A stretch of DNA of 14,032 bases from DASUPK01 sp046732465. Lineage in GTDB: Bacteria > Actinomycetota > Thermoleophilia > Solirubrobacterales > 70-9. The notes below the pieces were generated by a model. The model had not been told where the DNA came from. It ran no database searches and was given only the letters and a program-made list of their open reading frames with translations. Below, one piece after another: positions 13,167-14,032 of this stretch. The stretch covers positions 1 to 14,032 of the forward strand of contig JBKPND010000082.1 of the NCBI GenBank assembly GCA_046732465.1, written 5' to 3'. The position numbers were made by a program, and so were the translations under genes. Positions within the stretch are counted from its first letter, which is position 1; each line of letters starts with the position of its first letter.

Positions 13167-14032
13167 CTAGAAGAGCTGGTTCTCGCCAGCGAAGATCTCG
13201 GAGACCGAGTCGTCGGTGAAGATGCGGCGAATCGAGTCCGCGAGGGTCTGCGCCGCTGACAGCACGGTGATCTTCTCCGGCGGGCCGGGCCGCTGCGGGA
13301 TGGTGTCGGTGACGGCGATGCGCTCGATCGGCGAGTCCGCCAGCCGCTCGTAGGCCGGGCCCGAGAAGACGCCGTGGGTGGCGACAGCGATTACCCGCGC
13401 CGCACCCTCATCCATGACCGCCCGCGCCGCCGCGGTCAGCGTGCCTGCCGTGTCGATCATGTCGTCGACCAGCACCGCCGTCTTGTTCTCGACGTCACCG
13501 ACCACGTAACCGATCTCGGCCACCTGCTGGGCGGGACGCTCCTTCTCCATCACGGCCCAGGTCGAGCCGATCTTGCGGGCGAAATTCCGCGCCGTCTTCA
13601 CGCGGCCGGCGTCCGGCGAGACGATCACCCGCTCCTCCTTGAAGGGCAGATCGTCGATCCACTGCGTGAGCATCGGCATCGCCGTCATGTGGTCCAGCGG
13701 GACGTTGAAGAACCCCTGCACCTGACCGGCGTGCAGGTCCATGCTGAGGACACGGTCGACGCCCACGGTCTCGAGGCACTTGGCGACGATGCGGGCGGAG
13801 ATCGGCTCGCGCGGAGCGGACTTCTTGTCCTGGCGCGCGTAGCCGTACCAGGGCATGACGGCGATGATCCGGTGGGCGGAGGCGCCCTGGGCCGCATCGA
13901 TCATGGCGAGCAGCTCCATGAGCGCGTCGTTGGGGGTCATGTTCTCGGTCTCGTTCGCGGCGGTGGACTGGACGATGAAGACGTCGGCGCCGCGGATGGA
14001 CTCCTCGTAGCGGCAATAGACCTCGCCGTCGG
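13167..14032 (-). CDS. prs: Ribose-phosphate pyrophosphokinase (PRPP synthetase), 5' end off the window
   Basis: Makes PRPP from ribose-5-phosphate and ATP, feeding purine, pyrimidine, histidine, tryptophan and NAD synthesis. 287 codons are visible; the frame stays open through the right edge, so the gene starts outside (class I enzymes are about 310-320 aa; roughly 25-35 residues are missing). The peptide at the edge reads DGEVYCRYEESIRGADVFIVQSTAANETEN, the family N-terminal region. The ATP site is WYGYARQDKKS. The family signature DLHAGQVQGFFNVPLDH is complete, as are SPDAGRVKTARNFARKI and the PRPP-binding loop VLVDDMIDTAGTL. An ATG at 13940 is internal and is not the start. The C-terminus (SEIFAGENQLF) replaces the usual SVSxLF end. 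In many genomes prs is near rplY and pth; here it lies 5.3 kb from them. Confidence 0.95.
   Translation of the reverse strand, partial: DGEVYCRYEESIRGADVFIVQSTAANETENMTPNDALMELLAMIDAAQGASAHRIIAVMPWYGYARQDKKSAPREPISARIVAKCLETVGVDRVLSMDLHAGQVQGFFNVPLDHMTAMPMLTQWIDDLPFKEERVIVSPDAGRVKTARNFARKIGSTWAVMEKERPAQQVAEIGYVVGDVENKTAVLVDDMIDTAGTLTAAARAVMDEGAARVIAVATHGVFSGPAYERLADSPIERIAVTDTIPQRPGPPEKITVLSAAQTLADSIRRIFTDDSVSEIFAGENQLF

Noticed and set aside
13940..13940. ATG 13940 as the prs start
   Set aside because: The frame continues to the window edge with family-typical residues (EVYCRYEESIRGADVFIVQS), so it is internal.

Overview
The window is a gene-dense, high-GC (about 70% by eye) piece of bacterial chromosome with frequent GTG starts, almost no intergenic space and several overlapping gene ends. 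Gene content and protein style (AarF/ABC1 kinase, a GHKGAD-type phosphodiesterase, a prs / rplY / pth neighbourhood) point to an actinobacterium, probably of the Thermoleophilia/Solirubrobacterales kind. That placement is an inference; no rRNA or other taxonomic marker is present. I see no tRNA, rRNA, insertion sequence, CRISPR array or phage gene, and no gene-free stretch longer than about 70 bases.

Left part (1-5442): after the last 24 codons of a VOC/glyoxalase-type protein come two tandem copies of one divergent gene pair. Each unit has a Mur-ligase-like gene on the minus strand and a GT-B glycosyltransferase-like gene on the plus strand, back to back across a 51-65 bp gap. Unit 1 is 74-1555 / 1607-2737 and unit 2 is 2690-4195 / 4261-5442; the units overlap tail to tail by 48 bp. 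The Mur-like proteins look chimeric: MurD-like N-terminal and central parts, and a MurE-like C-terminal domain without the usual DNPR-type substrate motif. The two copies have lost different conserved residues. This paired, duplicated system is the most unusual thing here. A plausible but unproven reading is that each ligase works with its glycosyltransferase on a cell-envelope or other aminoacylated glycan substrate, separate from the core murD/murE of the division cluster.

Middle part (5450-7821, minus strand): a tightly coupled operon rplY (L25/Ctc) - small Gly/Asp/Pro-rich protein - pth (peptidyl-tRNA hydrolase) - crotonase-family protein, with 1-nt or longer overlaps at each junction. 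Reading frames in the rplY tail and the small protein are low-complexity.

Right part (7867-14032): an ABC1/AarF-family kinase-like protein (+), a glycerophosphodiester phosphodiesterase-like protein (-), a small predicted lipoprotein (+), a large secreted penicillin-acylase-family Ntn-hydrolase (+), and the 3' part of prs (ribose-phosphate pyrophosphokinase, -), which runs off the right edge. In many bacteria prs, rplY and pth are neighbours; here about 5.3 kb holding these four genes separates prs from rplY.
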